A stretch of DNA of 64,000 nt from Frankia alni ACN14a. GTDB taxonomy: Bacteria > Actinomycetota > Actinomycetes > Frankiales > Frankiaceae. The position numbers were made by a program, and so were the translations under genes. Below the pieces are notes generated by a model. The model did no database searches. It was not told the DNA's origin and was given only the letters and a program-made list of their open reading frames with translations. The first letter of the stretch is position 1; every line of letters starts with the position of its first letter. The stretch spans positions 4,520,962 to 4,584,961 of the forward strand of contig NC_008278.1 in the NCBI RefSeq assembly GCF_000058485.1. The letters run 5' to 3'. This document shows, in pieces, positions 1-12,700 of the stretch.

Positions 1-1326
1 CGCCTCGACCTCACCCGGCTCCACCCGATAGCCACGGATCTTCACCTGCTCGTCCGCGCGGCCCAGGAACTCCAGCGTGCCGTCGGCCTGCCACCGCACG
101 AGATCCCCCGTCCGGTACAGCCGCTCCCCATCCCCGAACGGATCCGCGACGAACCGCGACGCCGTCTCCCCCGGCCGACCCGCATACCCGCGGGCCACCC
201 CGACACCGCCGACATACAGTTCCCCAGCCACACCGACCGGCACCGGCAACAACGCACCATCCAGCACAAAGGTCCGCAGCCCCGCGACCGGCCGGCCGAT
301 ATGCGGCCCCACCCCGAATTCCACCGGCGTCCAGGTGGCATCCACCGTGCATTCCGTCGGCCCGTAGAAATTCAACCCCAGCACACCCGGCGCCGAACCC
401 AGCGCATCCCACAACCGGGAACCCACCGCCTCCGCCCCCGTCGCCACCACCGACGGCACCCACCCACCGGACAGCAAACCGTCATCCACCAGCAGTTCCA
501 ACAACGACGGCGGCACGTCCACAAAATCAATCCGCTCGTCGCGGACCAACCGCACGATCCCCGCCGCATCCCCCATCAGACCATCCGGCAGAACATGCAT
601 CGCATGCCCCGCCAACATCCACACCAGCGGATCCAACGACCCGTCAAACGCGAACGACAACACGTTCAACACCCGCAACCGCCGGCCCCCCAGACCCACC
701 ACCGCCGGATCGATCACCGCCGCCCGATGCGCCAACGCCAGATTCACCAGACCACCATGCGTACCCACCACACCCTTCGGCCGCCCCGTCGACCCCGACG
801 TGAACACCACATACGCCGCCGCCCCCAACCCCACCGAACCCGACCCCGCCGTCGAAACCGAATCCGAACCCGCCTGCACATACACATCCGAGCCCGAATC
901 CGCCTCCGACCCTGCCCCCGCACTCGTCCTCGGCCAGGAATCCGGGTCATCCACCAAAATCGTCCGACCCGAGAATCCCGCCTGCGCCACCCGATCCGCC
1001 ACCACCGACGACGTCACCACCACCAACGGAGCCGCCTCCCCCACCACCACACCCACCCGCGACACCGGATGCACCGGATCCACCGGCACCACCACACCCC
1101 CCGCCTTCCACACCGCCACCATCACCACCACCACCTCCACACCCCGCGGCACCACCACCCCCACCCGCACCTCAGGCCCCACCCCCACCAACCGCAACAC
1201 CCCCGCCAACCGCGACGCAACCTGATCCACCTCACCAAACGACAACGACACACCCCCACACACCACCGCCACCTCACCACCACCAGCAGCCACCACCCCA
1301 TCCCACACACCCACCACCGACGAGAA
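1..1326 (-). repeat. Adenylation-domain direct repeat, copy 1 (A3)
   Basis: This stretch is nearly identical to 3373-4683. The match runs from the left edge to about 1326, where both copies share cgagaa and then diverge. Identity is highest at about 120-820 and 955-1326. It is broken by a hypervariable patch at about 820-950, which encodes a Gly/Ser/Ala/Asp-rich loop just before the A3-core motif. The copies differ by 15 bases in length, which keeps frame. Because the copy runs to the edge, its true left end is unknown. Confidence 0.95.
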
Positions 1327-4300
1327 CGAAACCGGATCCGCGCCGACAGCCTCGGCGGAATCGGAGCCGGCGGGCAGCGCGGCCGGATTCGGTGCCGCAA
1401 CCCCGCTCCACTCGCGCAGCAGCAGCTCGCGCTCCTCGGCGGAAAGAACACCCACTCCGGACAGGGAAAGGTCCGGGTTCCCCGCGAAGGCGGCGAGCAC
1501 GCGACCGAGACGCGCCAGAATGCGTTCGACACTCACCCGGTCGAACAGGTCGGCGTCGTACTCGACGGAGGCGAGCAGGCCACCACCGCGAGCGGCCGGG
1601 GTGAAGGTGAACCCAAGGTCGAACTTCGCGGCCGCCGGTTCGGCCGATTCCAGCGGTGCCAGGTCGAGACCGTCGAGCCCCGGGTTCCCGGTCGCCGGGT
1701 TCCAGTAGTCCACGAGGGTCTGGACGAGCGGATGGCGGCCCGCGGCGCGCTCGGGGTTGACCCGTTCCACCACGCTGTCGAACGGGACGTCGGCGTGGGC
1801 GTAGGCGTCCAGCGAACTACGCCGGACCCGGGAGAGCAGCTCGCGCAGGGTCGGGTCACCGGAGAGGTCGAGTCGGACCACCACCGTGTTCACAAAAAAG
1901 CCCACCAGGGGCTCCAGGGCGGGGTCGACGCGGCCGGCAACCAGTGCGCCCAGGGGAATGTCGGCGCCGGCGCCGAGCTTGTGCAGGGTGACCGCGACGG
2001 CCAGGTGCGCCAACGTGAGCTCGCTGGTTCCGGTCTGGGTGAGCAGCGGACGCAGCGCTGCCATGGTCGTCGCGGGGATCTCTCCCCGCACCCGCCCACC
2101 GCCCGCGACGGGGACCGCGGGCCTGGGTCGGTCGGCGGGCAGCTCCACCTGGGTGGGAAGGCCGGCCAGGATCGTCGTCCAGTAGGCGAGCTGACGCTCG
2201 GCCAGCTCCGAGGGCGCGTCCGGCGCGCCAAGCAGCTCCTGGTGCCACCGGGTGTAGTCGCCGTACTGGATCGGAAGGGGTGACCAGGCCGGGGCGCCGC
2301 CGCGCAGGCGGGCCGCGTAGGCGGTCGCCAGGTCGCGCAGGAACGGCGTGGTCGAGCCCTCGTCGCCGGCGATGTGGTGGATGACCATGGCCAGGACGTG
2401 GTCGTCGGCGGCGACCCGCAGCACCTGGACCAGGATCGGGATCTCGGTCTCCAGCCGGATCGGCGTCTCGTGCACGTCACGGATCGCGGCCGCAAGTCGA
2501 TCTTCGGTGATATCGAGGTACGAGAACGGCACGGTGACGTCGTCGAGGATGCGCTGCACCGGCGTCCCGTCGACCTCCGGGAAGACGGTGCGCAGGGTCT
2601 CGTGCCGGGCGACGACATCCTGGACGGCGGCACGCAGGGCCGGGACGTCGAGCGGACCGGTCAGCCGGGTGGCGAACGGCAGATTGTAGGTGCTCGACGG
2701 GCCTTCGAGCCGGTGGAGGAACCACAGGCGCCGCTGGGCTGCCGACAGCGGCAGGGGGTCCGGTCGGTCGGCCGCGGTGAGCGCGGGATAGCTGGGCTGC
2801 GCGTCGAGCGCGTCCAGGTGGGCGGCGAGGGTGGCTATCGTCGGGGCGTCGAACACCGAGCGGATCGAGACGGGCAGGTTCGTCGCCGCGCGGACGCGGG
2901 CGATGAGGCGGGCGGCGAGCAGGGAGTGCCCACCCAGGGCGAAGAACGCATCGTCGAGACCCACGTCGTCGACGCCGAGCAGCTCCCCGAACAGCCCCGC
3001 GAGCAGCCGCTCGGTCTGCGTCGCCGGCACCCGGCCCGTGCTCGCCCCGCCGGTGAACGTCGGCGCGGGCAACGCCCGGCGGTCCAGCTTGCCGTTCGGC
3101 GAAACCGGAAACGCCGCCAGCACGACCACGGCCGCGGGCACCAGATAGTCCGGCAACACCGCCGCCACCGCGACCCGAAGCTGATCGGGATCAAGCGATC
3201 CACCCCGATCCGCCGCGCAGGCGTCCCCGGGACCCGTTGCGGAGGCGTCCCCGCGGTCGGGGTCGAGCGGGGTGGGGCGATGTGCGGTGACGTAGCCGAC
3301 CAGGCGGGTGACGCCGTTGTCGGTGCGGGCGACCACCACCGCCTGGTTCACCCCCGGCAGGCCGGCGAGTACCGCCTCGACCTCACCGGGTTCGACCCGA
3401 TAGCCACGGATCTTCACCTGCTCGTCCGCGCGCCCCAAAAACTCCAACGTGCCCTCGGGCTGCCACCGCACCAGATCCCCCGTCCGGTACAGCCGCTCCC
3501 CATCCCCGAACGGATCCGCGACGAACCGCGACGCCGTCTCCCCCGGCCGACCCGCATACCCACGGGCCACCCCGACACCGCCGACATACAGTTCCCCAGC
3601 CACACCGACCGGCACCGGCAACAACGCACCATCCAGCACAAAGGTCCGCAGCCCCGCGACCGGCCGGCCGATATGCGGCCCCACCCCGGACTCCACCGCC
3701 GTCCACGTCGCATCCACCGTGCATTCCGTCGGCCCGTAGAAATTCAACCCCAGCACACCCGGCGCCGAACCCAGCGCATCCCACAACCGGGAACCCACCG
3801 CCTCCGCCCCCGTCGCCACCACCGACGGCACCCACCCACCGGACAGCAAACCGTCATCCACCAGCAGTTCCAACAACGACGGCGGCACATCCACAAAATC
3901 AATCCGCTCGTCGCGGACCAACCGCACGATCCCCGCCGCATCCCCCATCAGACCATCCGGCAGAACATGCATCGCATGCCCCGCCAACATCCACACCAGC
4001 GGATCCAACGACCCGTCAAACGCAAACGACAACACGTTCAACACCCGCAACCGCCGGCCCCCCAGCCGCACCACCACCGGATCAATCACCGCCGCCCGAT
4101 GCGCCAACGCCAGATTCACCAGACCACCATGCGTACCCACCACACCCTTCGGCCGCCCCGTCGACCCCGACGTGAACACCACATACGCCGCCGAACCCGC
4201 ACCCACCCCCGCACCACAACCCGAACCCCCACCCACATTCGTGTCCGCGAACGAACCCGAATCCGTATCTGTATCGGGATTCACCTCCGGCCAGGAATCC

Positions 4301-7300
4301 GGGTCGTCCACCAGAATCATCCGACCCACAAACCCCGCCTGCGCCACCCTGTCCGCCACCACCGACGACGTCACCACCACCAACGGAGCCGCCTCCCCCA
4401 CCACCACACCCACCCGCGACACCGGATGCGCCGGATCCACCGGCACCACCACACCCCCCGCCTTCCACACCGCCACCATCACCACCACCACCTCCACACC
4501 CCGCGGCACCACCACCCCCACCCGCACCTCAGGCCCCACCCCCACCAACCGCAACACCCCCGCCAACCGCGACGCAACCTGATCCACCTCACCAAACGAC
4601 AACGACACACCCCCACACACCACCGCCACCTCACCACCACCAGCAGCCACCACCCCATCCCACACACCCACCACCGACGAGAATCCGCCGGAACTCGACG
4701 GAGTGCCCGCGACGCTCACCTGCGCGCCGCTCCATTCCTCCACGAGGTCGCGGCGCTCCTCCGCCGACAGGACGTCGAGCTGGGAGAGGGAGATTTCCGG
4801 CTGGCTCGCGAGGCGGCCGAGCACGTGGAGGAAACGCCGCAGAATGGTCCGGGCGGTCTGCTCGGAGAACAGGTCCGGGCGGTATTCCAGTTTGATGCGC
4901 AGCTTGTCCTGGTCGGGCATGAGCAGCAGGGTCAGCGGGTAGTGCGTGTATCCGCGGGGCAGGCCGACTTCGGCGGTCACTCCGCCGGAACGGGCCGGGT
5001 CGAGCAGGTCGGTCGTCTCCAGCGGGAACGTCTCGAACACCATGAGCGTGTCGAAAAGCCGGCCGCCGCCGATGCCAGCGGCGCCCTGGATCTCGGTCAG
5101 GCCGAGGTACTGGTGGTCGAGTACCGCGATCTGAGCCTCGTGCAGCCGGCCCAGCAGGACCCCCGCGGTCTCCCCCGGCGACCAACGGACCCGGACGGGA
5201 ATGGTGTTGATGAACAGGCCGACCATCGACTCAACCCCGGTGATCTCCGGCGGCCGGCCGGAGACCGTCACCCCGAAGACGACGTCGTCGGAGCCGGTCA
5301 GCCGTCCGAGCACCAGGCCCCAGGCGGCGCTGAGCAGCGTGTTGACCGTGACGCCACGCCGGCGGGCGGTGCCGGTGAGCTGCGCGGTCACCGCGGCCGG
5401 CACGACGTCGAGGACGGCGTCGGGGATGACGCCGGTCTCGCGCACGTCGGGCCCGGCCAGCAGGGTGGGCTCGTCGACCCCCTGGAGGATCTCCGCCCAG
5501 GCGGCTCGGGACTCTGCGCGGTCCTGGCCGGCCAGCCAGGCGAGGAAGTCCCGGTAGGGCCGCGGCCGGGTGAGGGTGACGTCCGCCTGGCCTGACGACT
5601 GGTAGAGGGCGAGGAGGTCGCGGATGACCAGCGGGGTGGACCAGCCGTCGAGGACGAGGTGATGGGTGGTCACCACGAGCCGGTGTTCGCGGGCTCCGAG
5701 TCGGACGAGGGTGAACCGTAGCGGCGGCTGGACGTCCAGGTCGAACCGGGTGGTGCGATCGGTCGCCAGGAACTCCTCGAGCGCGGTCGCGGCTGCCGCC
5801 TCGCTCTCCGCGGTGGAGTCCTGGGTGGTGGTGGTGTCCTGGACGGTGGTGGGGTCCTGGACGGTGGTGGGGTCCTGGACGGTGGTGGGGTCCTGGACGG
5901 TGAGGTCGAGGACGCCGAACGCGGGTTCGACGTCGCCCAGCACGACCTGGACGGGTGCGGTTTCGTCGTCGACGAAGACGGTGCGCAGGGCCGGGTGCAG
6001 GTCGAGCAGTGCGCGGGCCGCCGTCCGCAGCCGGCGGACGTCCAGTGCTCCTCGCAGGTCGATGACCAGTTGGACGGCGTAGAAGTCCACGCCGTCCGCG
6101 TCGAAGCGGGCGTGGAAGAACAGCCCCTCCTGTAGCGGGGACAGCGGCAGCACGTCGACGAGCCCGGGGTGGCGGGCCTGCCAGCGTTCGATGTCCGCCG
6201 GGGTCGCGGCGACCAGGGGAAGGTCGGCGGGCGTCCACCCGCCGGCGCCCCGGCTCCGCGTCCCCGGGGCCGACGGTTCCTCTCCGGTGGCCTCGGGCAG
6301 GGCGGTGGCCGCCGCGAGCGCGGCGACGGTGCGGAGCTCGAAGACCTGACGGGGGCGCAGGGGCAGGCCGGCCGCGCGGGCCCGCGCGACGAGCTGGATG
6401 GACATGATGCTGTCGCCGCCGAGCTCGAAGAACGAGGCGTCGGCGCCGACGTTCTCCCGACCGAGGACCTGAGCGAACAGGTCGGCGAGGATTCGCTCCG
6501 CGCCGTCGGCGGGCGGTCGCCCGCCGGGCGGCGCCGCGGCGAGGTCAGGGGCGGGCAGTGCCGCGCGGTCCAGCTTGCCGTTCGCGGTGAGGGGCAGCGC
6601 GTCGAGCACCGTCAGCACCGCGGGCACCATGTGCTCGGGCAGGCGTCCGGCCAGGTACTCCCGAATCGCTGCGACGTCCGGCCGCCGATCGTCGCCCCGC
6701 CCGTCGCCCTGCCCGTCGCCCTGCCCGTCGCCCTGCCCGTCGCCGTGCCCGTCGCCGTGCCCGTCAAGGTGCCCGGGGGCGTGTCCGGCGGTGTGCCCGC
6801 CGCCGTGCCCGGCGACGTAGCCGGCGAGGTAGGCGCCGCCGGGCCGGTCGGTCCGGACGGTGACCGCGGCGGCGGCGACCGCCGGGGCGGTCGCGAGGAC
6901 GGACTCGATCTCGGCGGGCTCGATCCGGAACCCGCGGATCTTCACCTGGTCGTCGGAGCGACCCAGGTACTCCAGCTCACCGGCGGCGGTCCAGCGCGCG
7001 AGGTCACCGCTGCGGTAGAGCCGACCGCCCGGCGCGCCGAACGGGTCGGCCACGAACCGGGTCGCGGTCAGCCCGGCGCGGCCCAGGTACCCCCGGCCGA
7101 CCTGCGGACCGGACAGGTACAGCTCGCCGACGGTGCCGTCGGGCACCGGGCGCAGCCCGCCGTCCAGGACGTACACGCCGAACCCGGGCAGGCCGGCGCC
7201 GATGACACTCGACGACGAGGTGAACGCGTCCGCGGTCAGCTCGCGGTGCGTCACGTGCACCGTGGTCTCGGTGATCCCGTACATGTTGACCAGCCGCGGC

Positions 7301-9729
7301 GCGTCGGGACGGCGCGCGTGCCAGCCGGCGAGCCGGGCCGGGTCGAGGGCCTCCCCGCCGAAGATCACGGTCCGCAGCGCGAGGCGGCTGCCCGGCTGGT
7401 CGGCGTCCGCGGCGGCAATCTGGTAGAAGGCCGACGGCGTCTGGTTGAGCACGGTCACGCCGTGGCGGGCGAGCAGGTCGAGGAAGTCCGCGGGCGAGCG
7501 GGAGACGTCGTGCGGGACGACGACCAGCCGGCCGCCGTGCAGCAGCGGCCCCCAGGTCTCCCAGACCGAGAAGTCGAACGAGAAGGAGTGGAACAGCGTC
7601 CACACGTCGTCGGGGCCGAACGTGAACAGCGGCCGGGCCGCGGTGAACAGCGCGACGACGGACCGGTGGGGGACGATCACCCCCTTGGGCACGCCCGTCG
7701 ACCCCGAGGTGTAGATGACGTACGCGGCCTGCTCGGGCCGGCCGGGCAGGCCGGGCCGGGCCGTCGACGCCGCACCGTCGGGCGCGAGTCGGGGCGGGGC
7801 GGTGGCGGGCAGGTCGCGCCCGGCCTCCGTGATCACGGCGACGGGCCGTGCGTCGCGCAGGGTGAACGCGATGCGGTCGGCCGGGTAGGCGGGGTCGACC
7901 GGCAGGTAGCCCGCGCCGGCCTTGAGCGCGGCGAGCGCGGCGACGACGAGGTCCGCCCCGCGGGGCAGCAGGACGGCGACCAGCCGTTCGGGGCCCGCCC
8001 CGAGGGCGATCAGGCGGTGGGCCAGCGCGTTCGCGCGGGCGTCGAGCTCGGCGTAGGTGAGGGTGTGCGTGTCCCACTCGACGGCGACGGCGCCAGGCGT
8101 GCGGTCGACGACCGCCTCGAACAGCTCGTGCAGCGTGGCATCGGCGAGGTCGAGCGGGCCGTCGCCGAGGGCGCGGCGCAGGATCGCCGCCGACTCGTCG
8201 TCCGCCAGGACCCGCACCGACGCGACGGCGGCCCCGGGGTCCGCGACGATCGACGCGAGCACGCGGCGCAGCCGGGCGAGCAGCAGCCGGGCGCCGTCCG
8301 CGCCGACCTCGCGCGGGCGGTACTTGAGCGTGACCTCGAGGCCCCCGCCGGACGGCATCACCATGAGCGTCAGTGGGTAGTGCGTGGAGATCGGCCGGTG
8401 CACCCCGGCGGCGCGCAGGCCACCGGCGGCGAGGGCACCGTCGATCGCCGCGCCGTCGAACGGGAACGACTCGAACACCACCAGGCTGTCGAACAGCTCG
8501 CCGGTGCCGAAGCCCACGGCCTGCTGGACGTCGGCCAGCCCGCAGTGCTGGTGGTCGAGCAGGTCGACCTGCTCGCGCTGCAGGCGGACGGCGAGTTCGG
8601 CCACCGACTCGGCCGCGCGCAGCCGGACCCGCACCGGCACCGTGTTGATGAACAGGCCGACCATGGCCTCGACCCCGGGCAGGTCTGCGGGCCGGCCGGA
8701 GACCGTCGCCCCGAAGACGACGTCGTCGGTGCCGGTGAGCCGGCCGGCGAGGATCCCCCAGGCGAGCTGGACCAGCGTGTTCAGGGTGACGCCCAGGGAG
8801 CGGGCGAGCCCGGTCAGCCCCGCCACCAGCTCGGCGGGCAGCATCTCCACCAGCTCGTCGGGCAGGACCGTGGGTTCCCCCTGGGCGGCGGGCACCAGGT
8901 GCGTCGCCGCCGTGACGCCGTCCAGCGCGGCCCGCCAGGCGTCGAGGGACGCCGCCGTGTCGCGCGCGGCGAGCCAGGCGAGGTGGTCGCGGTACGGACG
9001 GACGGCGGGCAGCGCGGGCACGGCCCCGCCGCTGGCCCCGTCGGTGGCCCCGGGGGTGGCCCCGGGGGTGGCCCCGTCGTTGGCATAGAGGGCGAACAGG
9101 TCGCGCATCAGCAGCGGCGTCGACCAGCCGTCCATGATCACGTGATGGTTGGTGAGCACGAACCGGTGCCGGTCCGGGCCGAACACCAACAGCATGGCGC
9201 GCAGCAGCGGCGGCCGGCGCAGGTCGAAGCTGCGCCGGCGGTCGGCCGCGACGAGCCCGTCGGCACGGCGCTCGGCCTCCGCCAGGTCAACCCCGGCCCG
9301 GTCAGCGCCGGCCCGGTCAGCGCCGGCCCGGTCGGAACCGATCGCGTCGGAACCGGTCAGGTCGGAACCGGTCAGGTCGATCTGGGTCCAGGGAACCTCG
9401 ACCGTGCGCAGCACGATCTGGACCGGCTTGCCGACGTCCAGGACGAACCCGCTGCGCAGAGCGGAGTGCCGGGCCGCCAGCGCGTTCGCGGCGCGGCGCA
9501 GCCGGGCGGGGTCGAGGGGGCCGTCGAGGTCCACGACGAGCTGCGCCACATAGGCGTCCGTGCCGGCGCCCGCACCGGCTCCGGTGCCAGTGCCGGCGGT
9601 GGCGGTGGCGCCGATGTCGGCGGGGCCGGGGGCGGGGACGTCATCGGCCAGGGCGGCGTGGAACACCAGGCCCTTCTGCAACGGGGACAGCGGGAGAATG
9701 TCCTCGATCGCGGAACCGCCGGCGCTCAC
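1..9729 (-). CDS. Multimodular nonribosomal peptide synthetase (partial, C-terminal end outside window)
   Basis: One open frame of 3243 codons runs from a GTG at 9729 off the left edge. Visible domain order is C1-A1-T1-C2-A2-T2-C3-A3. C1 carries HHVIMDG (His195/196), C2 HHLVLDG (about 1356) and C3 HHIAGDEG (about 2451). T1 has LGGDS (Ser1107) and T2 LGGHS (Ser2269). Adenylation domains show [10 protein letters not shown] or [10 protein letters not shown] cores. Reading the A1 pocket by the GrsA/Stachelhaus scheme gives D-F-W-N-I-G-M-V-H, the classic threonine code. A2 and A3 both give D-G-D-D-V-T-F-V-D; the Asp at the 278 position suggests a basic amino acid, which is inference. The GTG overlaps the TGA of the upstream synthetase by four bases, so translation is coupled. 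C1 and C2 begin LPLSPLQ(K/E)GL, as in C domains that accept D-residues, whereas C3 is LCL-like. Termination and product release lie beyond the window. Confidence 0.95.
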   Translation of the reverse strand, partial: MSAGGSAIEDILPLSPLQKGLVFHAALADDVPAPGPADIGATATAGTGTGAGAGAGTDAYVAQLVVDLDGPLDPARLRRAANALAARHSALRSGFVLDVGKPVQIVLRTVEVPWTQIDLTGSDLTGSDAIGSDRAGADRAGADRAGVDLAEAERRADGLVAADRRRSFDLRRPPLLRAMLLVFGPDRHRFVLTNHHVIMDGWSTPLLMRDLFALYANDGATPGATPGATDGASGGAVPALPAVRPYRDHLAWLAARDTAASLDAWRAALDGVTAATHLVPAAQGEPTVLPDELVEMLPAELVAGLTGLARSLGVTLNTLVQLAWGILAGRLTGTDDVVFGATVSGRPADLPGVEAMVGLFINTVPVRVRLRAAESVAELAVRLQREQVDLLDHQHCGLADVQQAVGFGTGELFDSLVVFESFPFDGAAIDGALAAGGLRAAGVHRPISTHYPLTLMVMPSGGGLEVTLKYRPREVGADGARLLLARLRRVLASIVADPGAAVASVRVLADDESAAILRRALGDGPLDLADATLHELFEAVVDRTPGAVAVEWDTHTLTYAELDARANALAHRLIALGAGPERLVAVLLPRGADLVVAALAALKAGAGYLPVDPAYPADRIAFTLRDARPVAVITEAGRDLPATAPPRLAPDGAASTARPGLPGRPEQAAYVIYTSGSTGVPKGVIVPHRSVVALFTAARPLFTFGPDDVWTLFHSFSFDFSVWETWGPLLHGGRLVVVPHDVSRSPADFLDLLARHGVTVLNQTPSAFYQIAAADADQPGSRLALRTVIFGGEALDPARLAGWHARRPDAPRLVNMYGITETTVHVTHRELTADAFTSSSSVIGAGLPGFGVYVLDGGLRPVPDGTVGELYLSGPQVGRGYLGRAGLTATRFVADPFGAPGGRLYRSGDLARWTAAGELEYLGRSDDQVKIRGFRIEPAEIESVLATAPAVAAAAVTVRTDRPGGAYLAGYVAGHGGGHTAGHAPGHLDGHGDGHGDGQGDGQGDGQGDGRGDDRRPDVAAIREYLAGRLPEHMVPAVLTVLDALPLTANGKLDRAALPAPDLAAAPPGGRPPADGAERILADLFAQVLGRENVGADASFFELGGDSIMSIQLVARARAAGLPLRPRQVFELRTVAALAAATALPEATGEEPSAPGTRSRGAGGWTPADLPLVAATPADIERWQARHPGLVDVLPLSPLQEGLFFHARFDADGVDFYAVQLVIDLRGALDVRRLRTAARALLDLHPALRTVFVDDETAPVQVVLGDVEPAFGVLDLTVQDPTTVQDPTTVQDPTTVQDTTTTQDSTAESEAAAATALEEFLATDRTTRFDLDVQPPLRFTLVRLGAREHRLVVTTHHLVLDGWSTPLVIRDLLALYQSSGQADVTLTRPRPYRDFLAWLAGQDRAESRAAWAEILQGVDEPTLLAGPDVRETGVIPDAVLDVVPAAVTAQLTGTARRRGVTVNTLLSAAWGLVLGRLTGSDDVVFGVTVSGRPPEITGVESMVGLFINTIPVRVRWSPGETAGVLLGRLHEAQIAVLDHQYLGLTEIQGAAGIGGGRLFDTLMVFETFPLETTDLLDPARSGGVTAEVGLPRGYTHYPLTLLLMPDQDKLRIKLEYRPDLFSEQTARTILRRFLHVLGRLASQPEISLSQLDVLSAEERRDLVEEWSGAQVSVAGTPSSSGGFSSVVGVWDGVVAAGGGEVAVVCGGVSLSFGEVDQVASRLAGVLRLVGVGPEVRVGVVVPRGVEVVVVMVAVWKAGGVVVPVDPAHPVSRVGVVVGEAAPLVVVTSSVVADRVAQAGFVGRMILVDDPDSWPEVNPDTDTDSGSFADTNVGGGSGCGAGVGAGSAAYVVFTSGSTGRPKGVVGTHGGLVNLALAHRAAVIDPVVVRLGGRRLRVLNVLSFAFDGSLDPLVWMLAGHAMHVLPDGLMGDAAGIVRLVRDERIDFVDVPPSLLELLVDDGLLSGGWVPSVVATGAEAVGSRLWDALGSAPGVLGLNFYGPTECTVDATWTAVESGVGPHIGRPVAGLRTFVLDGALLPVPVGVAGELYVGGVGVARGYAGRPGETASRFVADPFGDGERLYRTGDLVRWQPEGTLEFLGRADEQVKIRGYRVEPGEVEAVLAGLPGVNQAVVVARTDNGVTRLVGYVTAHRPTPLDPDRGDASATGPGDACAADRGGSLDPDQLRVAVAAVLPDYLVPAAVVVLAAFPVSPNGKLDRRALPAPTFTGGASTGRVPATQTERLLAGLFGELLGVDDVGLDDAFFALGGHSLLAARLIARVRAATNLPVSIRSVFDAPTIATLAAHLDALDAQPSYPALTAADRPDPLPLSAAQRRLWFLHRLEGPSSTYNLPFATRLTGPLDVPALRAAVQDVVARHETLRTVFPEVDGTPVQRILDDVTVPFSYLDITEDRLAAAIRDVHETPIRLETEIPILVQVLRVAADDHVLAMVIHHIAGDEGSTTPFLRDLATAYAARLRGGAPAWSPLPIQYGDYTRWHQELLGAPDAPSELAERQLAYWTTILAGLPTQVELPADRPRPAVPVAGGGRVRGEIPATTMAALRPLLTQTGTSELTLAHLAVAVTLHKLGAGADIPLGALVAGRVDPALEPLVGFFVNTVVVRLDLSGDPTLRELLSRVRRSSLDAYAHADVPFDSVVERVNPERAAGRHPLVQTLVDYWNPATGNPGLDGLDLAPLESAEPAAAKFDLGFTFTPAARGGGLLASVEYDADLFDRVSVERILARLGRVLAAFAGNPDLSLSGVGVLSAEERELLLREWSGVAAPNPAALPAGSDSAEAVGADPVSFSSVVGVWDGVVAAGGGEVAVVCGGVSLSFGEVDQVASRLAGVLRLVGVGPEVRVGVVVPRGVEVVVVMVAVWKAGGVVVPVDPVHPVSRVGVVVGEAAPLVVVTSSVVADRVAQAGFSGRTILVDDPDSWPRTSAGAGSEADSGSDVYVQAGSDSVSTAGSGSVGLGAAAYVVFTSGSTGRPKGVVGTHGGLVNLALAHRAAVIDPAVVGLGGRRLRVLNVLSFAFDGSLDPLVWMLAGHAMHVLPDGLMGDAAGIVRLVRDERIDFVDVPPSLLELLVDDGLLSGGWVPSVVATGAEAVGSRLWDALGSAPGVLGLNFYGPTECTVDATWTPVEFGVGPHIGRPVAGLRTFVLDGALLPVPVGVAGELYVGGVGVARGYAGRPGETASRFVADPFGDGERLYRTGDLVRWQADGTLEFLGRADEQVKIRGYRVEPGEVEA
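3373..4683 (-). repeat. Adenylation-domain direct repeat, copy 2 (A2)
   Basis: This is the second copy of the long intragenic repeat, in the same orientation as 1-1326 and about 3.37 kb away. It covers the N-terminal subdomain of A2 through its pocket motifs (FDGSLDP, NFYGPTE) to the hinge. Plus-strand sequence inside the repeat is strikingly C/A-rich and G-poor, unlike the flanking C and T domains. The skew changes abruptly at about 4683. The pattern suggests gene conversion or intragenic duplication of an adenylation domain. Confidence 0.95.
5836..5902 (-). repeat. 18-bp in-frame tandem repeat in C2
   Basis: About 3.7 copies of an 18-bp unit (gtcctggacggtggtggg on the plus strand) encode TVQDPT repeats inside condensation domain C2, before its HHLVLDG motif. 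Copy-number change would keep frame. The insertion should sit in a surface loop, since core motifs on both sides are intact. Confidence 0.9.
6691..6786 (-). repeat. 12-bp in-frame tandem repeat in A1
   Basis: About eight copies of a 12-bp unit (gtcgccctgccc on the plus strand) encode alternating GDGQ and GDGH repeats. They lie in the C-terminal subdomain of A1, between the VKIRGFRIE region and the NGKLDR region. Several copies are exact, so this is probably a length-variable locus. Confidence 0.9.
9286..9375 (-). repeat. 15-bp in-frame tandem repeat in C1
   Basis: Six 15-bp units encode GADRA and [10 protein letters not shown]-type pentapeptides in the N-terminal half of C1. Two are exact copies of gtcagcgccggcccg and two of gtcggaaccggtcag; the others differ slightly. 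The catalytic HHVIMDG lies downstream and is intact. Confidence 0.9.
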
Positions 9730-12700
9730 GTCGTCCTCCACATCGCCTCGAGGGCGTCGAGCTGGTTCTGGTCCAGCGAGACCAGGGACAGGTCCGAGGG
9801 GGTCCGCCCGCCGGCCCCCGCGCCGGCGGCATGCCGGACGAGGGCCTCCAGGGCGGCGCACCACCGGGCCGCGAGGTCGGCGACCGGCGCGGCGTCGAAG
9901 AGCCCCTCGGCGTACATCCAGTGCGCCACCAGGCGCGGACCCTCGGGGGTGTCCTCGGTGACCGCGTTCACGACCAGGCCGGCGGGCAGCGGCATGCCCG
10001 GGCCGTAGGCGGCGCCGACGCCGTCGGCGGCGACCCGCCAGCCGGCGCCGCCCGATGGCTCGAAGCGGCCCAGGTAGTTGAAGCCGATCTGCGGCACGGG
10101 CCGGGCGGCGAGCTGCGCCGCCGAATCCGGATCGAGGTGGCGCAGCATGCCGTAGCCGATCCCGTGGTCGGGCAGGGAACGCAGGTGCTCCTTGACCCGC
10201 TTGATGACCGTCCCGGCGGCGGGGCCGCCGGCGAGCGCGTCGTCGAGGTCGACACCTCGGGTGTCGAGCCGGACGGGATGCTGGCTGGTGAACCAGCCGA
10301 CGGTGCGGGCCAGGTCGCTGCCGGCGACCGCGGCCTCCTGGCGCCCGTGGCCCTCGAGTAGCACGAGCGCGCAGCGGCCCGCGTCCTCGGGGGCGGCCGG
10401 CCACGATCCGAGGGCGAGCGCGAGCCCGGCGAGCAGCACGTCGTCGACCCCGGCGAAGAACGCGGCGGGCACCGAGGTCAGCAGCGGCTCGGCGACGTCC
10501 GGGGCCAGCCGGACGGTGTGGGTCCGCACGGTCGACCAGGTGTCGCGGGCCGGATCGGCGCGGCGGCGGCCCAGCAGTCCGTCGGGACCGTCGAGCAGCT
10601 CCCGCCACCGGGCCGTCTCCGCCGAGCGCGCGGCGGCGGCGCGGGCGAGGCCGCGGGCCCACGTCCGGAAGGACGTCGGCACGGGCGCGAGGGCGGGTTC
10701 GCGGTCGGCCGCCGCGTCCTGGCAGGCCCCGGCCAGGTCCTCGACGATGATCCGCCACGACACCCCGTCGACGACGAGGTGGTGGGCGACGAGCAGCAGC
10801 CGCGCGGGCCGGGCCGGCCCGGCGTCGAGCAGCACGGCCTGCAGCACTCGGCCGTCGGCGGGCGCCAGCCGGGACGCCGCCGCGGCGAGCTCGTCCTCGA
10901 CGCGGTCCGCGGACACCGGGCCGTCGGTGGTGACCCGGCGCAGCACCGACGCCGCGGGCACCGACCCCACCGGGCCGAACGTGAGCGCGGGCGGCGCGGC
11001 GGCCCGGTCGAGCCGGGCCCGCAGCGCGTCGTGACGGTCGAGGACGGCCTGCAGGGCCCGTTCCAGCGCCGCCGCGGCGGGCGCCGCGGGGAGTTCCACG
11101 ACGACCGACATCCGGTGCTCGTCGGCGAGGGGGCCGCGCTCGGCGAACGCGCGCATGATCGGCGTCAGCTCGACCGGGCCGACGCCGTCGGCGTCCCCGG
11201 GTGCCGCGGTGGGCCCGCCGTCCGCATCGGTGACGACGGTCGTGGCGGCGGCCGCCAGCGACTCCACCGTGCGGTGCGCGAACACCTCCCGGGGGGTGAA
11301 CGGCAGGCCCTCCCGGCGGGCGCGGCTGACCAGCCGGATCGCCAGGATGCTGTCGCCGCCGAGCTCGAAGAACGACGTGTCGAGCCGCACCGACTCGACT
11401 CCGAGGATGTCGGCGAACAGGGCGGCCAGCGTCGTCTCGGCGCCGCTCGCGGGCGGTCGCGCCGGGCTGGCGGCGGCCGGGTCGGCGCCGAAGCGGGGGG
11501 CGGGCAGGGCGCGCCGGTCGACCTTGCCCGACGGCGAGAGCGGGAGCGCGGGCAGGAAGGTCAGCGTCGCGGGCACCATGTGGTCGGGAAGGGTCGCGGC
11601 GGCGTGGGCACGCAGGGCCGCGGCATCCGGTTGTGCGCCGTCGGCGAGCACCAGGTAGGCGGCCAGGTACCGGCCGCCGGGGCCGTCGGTGCGGGCGGCC
11701 ACCGTGGCCTGGGCGACGCCGGGGGCGGCGAGCAGGACGGACTCGATCTCGCCGAGCTCGACCCGGTGGCCGCGGATCTTGACCTGGTCGTCGACGCGGC
11801 CGAGGAACTGCAGCGCCCCCGACGGCAGCCGCCGCATCAGGTCGCCGGTGCGGTAGAGCCGCGCACCGGGCGGCCCGTAGGGGTCGGCGACGAACCGGGA
11901 CGCGCTCAGCCCCGGCCGGTTGAGGTAGCCGCGGGCGAGCTGCGCCCCGCCGATGTACAGCTCGCCGGGCACGCCGAGGGGGGCGAGGCGCAGGTTCTCG
12001 TCGAGGACGTGGCAGGTCGTGTTGGCCACCGGCGACCCGACGGGGACGGCGCCGACGGTTCCAGTCCCGTCGGGGGCGGCGTCCACCGGGTGCAGCAGGG
12101 CGCCGACCGTCGTCTCGGTCGGGCCGTACTCGTTGATGACGGCGAACCGGTCGTCCGCCGGCCGCCTCCACTTCCACTGGTCGAGGGCCTCGCCGCGCAG
12201 CTCCTCGCCGGCGATGACGAGGGTGCGCGGGCCGTCGTCGGCGAAGCGCACCGACGCCAGCAGCGGCAGGTGACTCGGCGTGATCTTGAGGAAGGTGGCC
12301 GCGCCGGCGGCCCGGGCGATGGCGTCCGGCGAGTCGGCGCACAGCTCGACCGCGCCGCCGCAGGTCAGGGTCGCCAGCAGCGGGGTGACCGAGAAGTCGA
12401 ACGAGATCGAGGAGTGCATGAGGGTGTGGCCGGCCAGTCCGGGGAAGCGCGCCACGGCCCAGTCCAGGTGGTTGGCGAGCGCCCGGTGGGCGACGACCAC
12501 GCCCTTGGGCACGCCGGTCGACCCGGAGGTGTAGATCACGTACGCCGGGTGCTCGGGGTGCAGGGGGGCGACCAGCTCGGCGTCGGTCAGGTCGTGGTCG
12601 GGCAGCGCGCCGAGGCGGGCGAGGGTGTCCGCGGCGTCGAGCAGCACCGCGCGCAGGCCGTCGACGGCGGGCAGCGCCCCCTGCCCGGCGGCGGTGGTGA

